A stretch of 9,416 bases of DNA from Salinimicrobium sp964572365 (lineage in GTDB: Bacteria > Bacteroidota > Bacteroidia > Flavobacteriales > Flavobacteriaceae), in the NCBI GenBank assembly GCA_964572365.1, contig CAZNFK010000084.1, positions 1-9,416 of the forward strand. The letters run 5' to 3'. Numbering within the stretch: the first letter of the stretch is position 1; every line of letters begins with the position of its first letter. The translations under genes and the position numbers were made by a program. Shown here one piece after another: positions 6,340 to 9,416 of the stretch. Below the pieces are notes generated by a model. The model saw only the letters and a program-made list of their open reading frames with translations, did not search any database and was not told the origin of the DNA.

Positions 6340-7658
6340 ACCCCTGTAATGCTAACTTTGATCTGTTTGATTCTTTTATGATCTATTACCTCAATGGTAA
6401 AGCTGAAACGTTCAAATAAGATCACATCATTCTTCTTGGGAAAGCTACCCGAGATCTCTAAAAGAAATCCTGCCAGGGTTTCGGCTTCTCCCTTATTTTC
6501 TTCAAAAAGTGAAGTGTCTTCCAGTTTTAGCACCCGGTAAAAATCCTTTAAAGGAGTTTTACCCTCAAAGACATAATTATTATCGTCCAGTTTAGAGAAA
6601 ATGAGATCTTCATCATCAAATTCATCACTGATATCCCCTACGATCTCCTCAATAATATCTTCAAGGGAAATGAGACCGCTGGTACCACCATATTCATCCA
6701 CCACGATGGCCAGGTGGTTCTTTTTGTTCTTGAAATCATTCAAAAGGTCATCCAGCTTCTTGTTTTCGGGAACAAAATAGGGTTCGCGCAAAAGAGAGAT
6801 CCAGTCAAATTCCTCCAATTCAAGGTAAGGCAAAAGATCCTTTACATAAAGAATACCCAGCACCGAATCAATATTATCTTTATAAACCGGGATACGGGAA
6901 TAACCATTTTTAATTATCTCCGGAATAATGTCTTTGTAGACCTGGTTTTCATTAAGTGCGAAAATATCCATCCTTGGCCGCATCACCTGCTTGGTATCGG
7001 TATTCCCAAAGGATACAATCCCCTTCAATATCTTATGCTCCTCTTTGGTTGTATCATGCTGACTGGTAAGTTCCAGCGCCTGGGAAAGCTGATCAACGCT
7101 CAGTCCGCTTTTTTGATTTCCCAGTCTTTCATGAATAAAAACGGTAAGGGAACGCATGGGTATACTTAATGGGGAAAAGAAACTATCCAAAAAATTCAGC
7201 GGATAGGCCATAAAATGTGAAAATGCGACCTTATTTCGGCTTGCATAAACTTTGGGAAGGATCTCCCCAAATAAAAGGATAAGAAAAGTGACCACTACCA
7301 CCTCCATGATAAACTTAAAATTGATCCCCAGGTAAACGGTGGTGATATTCTCAAATGCCGCATCTGTAAGGGTATCAAAAAGGAGAATGATGGCGATATT
7401 GATCATGTTATTGGCGACCAGGATGGTAGCCAACAACTTTTTTGGTTTATCCAGCAGCGCAATCACAATATTCTCCTTGATCGTTCTTTTGGTTTCATCT
7501 GCTTCAAAGTCGGCAGGGGTGAGCGAAAAGAAGGCCACCTCTGCTCCCGAGATGAGCGCGGAAGAGATCAAAAGTAAAACAGCTGCGATTACACCAAATA
7601 GCTGCGGGAGATCTATAGCAAAAATCGTAGATATTAAACTGGCAGGATCAGGATCCAA
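6336..7658 (-). CDS. gldE: Gliding motility-associated protein GldE (CNNM/CorC-type)
   Basis: This 440-residue membrane protein belongs to the CNNM/CorC (hemolysin C-like) family, whose better-known members are linked to Mg2+ transport. In F. johnsoniae gldE is co-transcribed with gldD, and extra copies partly suppress some gldB mutants; its exact task is unknown. Domain order: CNNM transmembrane domain at about 15-195, with SALISGAEVAFFSL (33-46) and GEILPK (131-136); a CBS pair at about 220-340, with RPRMDIFAL (227-235), GYSRIPVYKDNIDSVLGILY (252-271) and VVDEYGGTSGLISLEDIIEE (319-338); and a CorC/HlyC C-terminal domain at about 355-437. The start is an unusual TTG at 7658-7656: an in-frame stop lies only a few codons upstream, no ATG precedes it, and the first internal ATG (residue 85) would destroy the membrane domain. 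ssb ends 21 bases upstream and gldD overlaps downstream. Confidence 0.95.
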   Translation of the reverse strand: MDPDPASLISTIFAIDLPQLFGVIAAVLLLISSALISGAEVAFFSLTPADFEADETKRTIKENIVIALLDKPKKLLATILVANNMINIAIILLFDTLTDAAFENITTVYLGINFKFIMEVVVVTFLILLFGEILPKVYASRNKVAFSHFMAYPLNFLDSFFSPLSIPMRSLTVFIHERLGNQKSGLSVDQLSQALELTSQHDTTKEEHKILKGIVSFGNTDTKQVMRPRMDIFALNENQVYKDIIPEIIKNGYSRIPVYKDNIDSVLGILYVKDLLPYLELEEFDWISLLREPYFVPENKKLDDLLNDFKNKKNHLAIVVDEYGGTSGLISLEDIIEEIVGDISDEFDDEDLIFSKLDDNNYVFEGKTPLKDFYRVLKLEDTSLFEENKGEAETLAGFLLEISGSFPKKNDVILFERFSFTIEVIDHKRIKQIKVSITGV

Positions 7659-7679
7659 ATGTTTCGGTTTTAATTAAAC

Positions 7680-8162
7680 TTAGAACGGCAGATCGTCCTC
7701 GTCCTCCTGCTGGATTCCGGGAGATTGTTGGGGCGCCGTGTTTTGCCTGTTCTGCTGGGGCTGTTGGTTTTGAGCCTGGTAAGGACTGTTGCTTTGTCCC
7801 GAAGATGGACCTGCAGTGCTTTGGTCTTTGGGAGTCAAAAAGGTGAAATCTGTACACTGTATCTCAGTCGAATAGCGTTCATTTCCTTTCTCGTCCTGCC
7901 ATTTCCTGGTTTTAAGACGACCCTCAACATAAACCTTATCCCCTTTTTTGAGGTACTTTTCACAGATCTCAGCGGCTTTGTTCCTTACCACAATATTGTG
8001 CCATTCGGTATTCTCCACCTTTTGGCCTGTGGTTTTGTTGGTATACACCTCATTGGTAGCCAAAGGAAAACGACCTACAGATCCGCCTCCTTCAAAATAG
8101 TGCATTTTCACGTCGTCACCAGTATGGCCAATAAGCATTACTTTATTAAGAGTTCCGGTCAT
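7680..8162 (-). CDS. ssb: Single-stranded DNA-binding protein
   Basis: SSB coats single-stranded DNA during replication, recombination and repair and recruits partner proteins through its C-terminal tip. The 160-residue sequence has an OB-fold at about 1-110, with MTGTLNKVMLIGHTGDDV, EWHNIVVRNKAAEICEKYL (53-71), KGDKVYVEGRLKTRKW (73-88) and a beta-strand ending TDFTFL. A Gln/Asn/Pro/Ser-rich disordered linker (about 111-150) leads to the acidic tip EDEDDLPF, the standard partner-docking motif. The start ATG is at 8162-8160. It lies 127 bases after mutY, a gap without a clear promoter, and 21 bases before gldE, so it is probably co-transcribed with gldE-gldD. Linkage to mutY fits a DNA-repair role, although SSB is essential for replication in any case. 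Normal length, no anomaly. Confidence 0.97.
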   Translation of the reverse strand: MTGTLNKVMLIGHTGDDVKMHYFEGGGSVGRFPLATNEVYTNKTTGQKVENTEWHNIVVRNKAAEICEKYLKKGDKVYVEGRLKTRKWQDEKGNERYSTEIQCTDFTFLTPKDQSTAGPSSGQSNSPYQAQNQQPQQNRQNTAPQQSPGIQQEDEDDLPF

Positions 8163-8289
8163 TTTATTTTGGTTTAAAAAATTGAATTAAATTCTAAAAT
8201 AAGGAAAAAATGCTTCGGTTAGATTTTTCCCCTTTTCTTTTTATTTCACTTCGGAAATATTTCGGGAAAAGTACAAAAATCCCGAGTGC

Positions 8290-9330
8290 CTAAAAACCGT
8301 AATTCTCAATAAATTTTTCAATGAGCACAGGCACCGGAAGTTTCTCAATTTCACTGAAGGCAACTCCCTCCTCCGGAAGCTCCGTGCAGTTGACGATCCA
8401 GAATTTAGTGTAGATATGTTGATGCGAAAGTTTATGAACGATAGGTGTGTCATTAAAAAGATCTACATTTTCATTTGTCTTTACTGAATAGTCCTGGTAT
8501 CCCCCCTCCCTTACTAGGTTTTCAAGAGTGGCTTCAGAAAGGGTTTCCACCAGCGGAAATTCATACAGCCCATTCCAGATCCCTTTGCCTTTTCGTTGTT
8601 GCAGAATAGTTCTTTTCTCCCCCGAAACAAATACCAGGTAATTAAAATGTCTTTTTTTGATCTTTTGTTTTTTAAGCTTAACCGGAAGTTGAGAGATCCT
8701 GTTCTGGTTATAGGCCACGCAATCTTCAGAAAAAGGGCAGGTTTCACATTGCGGTTTTCGTGGGGTGCAGTGCAAAGCTCCAAATTCCATGATAGCCTGG
8801 TTGAAATCTGCGGGATTTTGCGGGTCGAGTAATTGCTGGGCCTTTTCCTTGAATTGTTTCTTACCTTCGGTACTATTAATAGGAGTGTCAATTCCGAAGA
8901 TCCTTGAAATAACCCTAAAGACATTTCCGTCAACCACGGCCACCGGTTCATTAAAACAGATGGAGGCCACTGCACTCGCGGTATAATCTCCCACCCCTTT
9001 TAATTTGAGAAGGTCTTTATAATTATCGGGAAACCTTCCGCAGAGATCATTAGCCACGTATTTTGCTGCGGCCTGCAGGTTTCTCGCGCGGGAATAATAG
9101 CCTAAGCCCTGCCATTGCTTGAGCACTTCTTCTTCTGAAGCTGCAGCAAGATCAAAAACAGTAGGAAATACGTTTATAAAGCGAAAATAGTAAGGCATCC
9201 CCTGGGCAACACGCGTTTGCTGGAGTATGATTTCACTCAGCCAAACCCGGTAAGGATCAACAGTTTTTCTCCAGGGGAGATCCCGTTTATTTTCCAAGTA
9301 CCAAGAAGTCAGTTTTTTAGCAAAAAGCAT
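8290..9330 (-). CDS. mutY: A/G-specific adenine glycosylase MutY
   Basis: MutY removes adenine mispaired with 8-oxoguanine, the first step of base-excision repair that prevents G:C to T:A mutations. The 346-residue protein has the catalytic LSEIILQQTR (31-40, with E33 the general acid), the helix-hairpin-helix LKLKGVGDYTASA (108-120) and the GPD-type aspartate D134 in AVVDGN. The [4Fe-4S] cluster ligands are C188, C195, C198 and C204, with the usual C-x6-C-x2-C-x5-C spacing. The C-terminal NUDIX-like domain (about 226-344) that recognises 8-oxoG includes IWNGLYEFPL and LSHQH (301-305), the counterpart of the FSH loop. I chose the ATG at 9330-9328; a TTG codon directly before it also lies in frame but an ATG is preferred. 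It leads the minus-strand run mutY-ssb-gldE-gldD. No Shine-Dalgarno is evident. All key residues are present, so the enzyme should be active. Confidence 0.97.
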   Translation of the reverse strand: MLFAKKLTSWYLENKRDLPWRKTVDPYRVWLSEIILQQTRVAQGMPYYFRFINVFPTVFDLAAASEEEVLKQWQGLGYYSRARNLQAAAKYVANDLCGRFPDNYKDLLKLKGVGDYTASAVASICFNEPVAVVDGNVFRVISRIFGIDTPINSTEGKKQFKEKAQQLLDPQNPADFNQAIMEFGALHCTPRKPQCETCPFSEDCVAYNQNRISQLPVKLKKQKIKKRHFNYLVFVSGEKRTILQQRKGKGIWNGLYEFPLVETLSEATLENLVREGGYQDYSVKTNENVDLFNDTPIVHKLSHQHIYTKFWIVNCTELPEEGVAFSEIEKLPVPVLIEKFIENYGF

Positions 9331-9416
9331 CAAATAAAAATCTTAGGTGCAATAATAATTCTTTATTCTCTTACTATTTAATGGTTTAGGATTGAAAAGT
9401 TGCAGATTTAATTCCT
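9331..9416. other. Intergenic region upstream of mutY
   Basis: These 86 AT-rich bases lie upstream of mutY and run to the window edge. I see no coding sequence here and no confident promoter on the minus strand. Two TTG triplets on the plus strand near 9392 and 9400 could be a -33 element of a rightward gene whose -7 lies outside the window. In related flavobacteria a divergent HU-type DNA-binding protein gene often sits there (recalled, not seen). Confidence 0.3.

Noticed and set aside
8262..8285. Inverted repeat TCGGGA...TCCCGA just after mutY, considered as a terminator
   Set aside because: The stem is only 6 base pairs with a 12-base loop, and no T run follows on either strand, so it does not look like an intrinsic terminator.
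8514..8975. Long alternative minus-strand frame of 153 codons within mutY
   Set aside because: It is a shadow frame: the MutY frame over the same bases contains the HhH motif and all four iron-sulfur cysteines.
9331..9333. TTG as the mutY start, one codon before the ATG
   Set aside because: The ATG directly after it gives an ordinary MutY N-terminus and ATG is far more often used; the difference is one residue.
1..9416. Search for defence, toxin-antitoxin, CRISPR, phage or transposon content
   Set aside because: Every large frame is assigned to a conserved housekeeping, envelope or transport family. No repeats, integrase, transposase or compositional break were seen.

Overview
The window reads as chromosomal DNA from a member of the Bacteroidota, most likely a gliding or marine Flavobacteriaceae. 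Three things support this: two gliding-motility genes (gldE and gldD) found only in that phylum, weak or absent Shine-Dalgarno sequences ahead of nearly every gene, and promoter-like sites of the TTTG-N19-TAnnTTTG type used by the Bacteroidota primary sigma factor. The base composition is moderately AT-rich and looks even throughout. I see no insertion sequence, phage gene, CRISPR array, tRNA or rRNA.

Layout. The left edge holds the 5' part of rplU (ribosomal protein L21, minus strand, cut by the window edge) with a clear promoter. Next on the same strand is a small four-helix membrane protein resembling the DUF4199 family. A divergent intergenic gap with a perfect 15-base dyad separates it from a two-gene plus-strand operon encoding exported M16 (insulinase/pitrilysin-type) peptidase subunits. 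The first subunit carries the zinc site and lacks the substrate-binding R/Y pair. The second lacks the zinc site, keeps the R/Y pair, and carries an extra C-terminal LolA-like domain. A strong intrinsic terminator closes the operon.

The region between the M16 operon and the next large gene holds a 47-residue minus-strand reading frame for a single-pass membrane peptide, with its own candidate promoter and a candidate weak terminator. The rest of the window is a minus-strand gene run, in transcription order: mutY (adenine glycosylase), ssb (single-strand DNA-binding protein), gldE (CNNM/CorC-type membrane protein), gldD (gliding lipoprotein), and an EamA-type ten-helix transporter. gldE and gldD overlap by 4 bases, and ssb is 21 bases from gldE, so these three are very probably co-transcribed.

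Most of the window is ordinary, conserved Flavobacteriia core genome. I found no convincing undescribed multi-gene system. The most interesting points are the split M16 active site with its LolA-like fusion and the small membrane-peptide gene.
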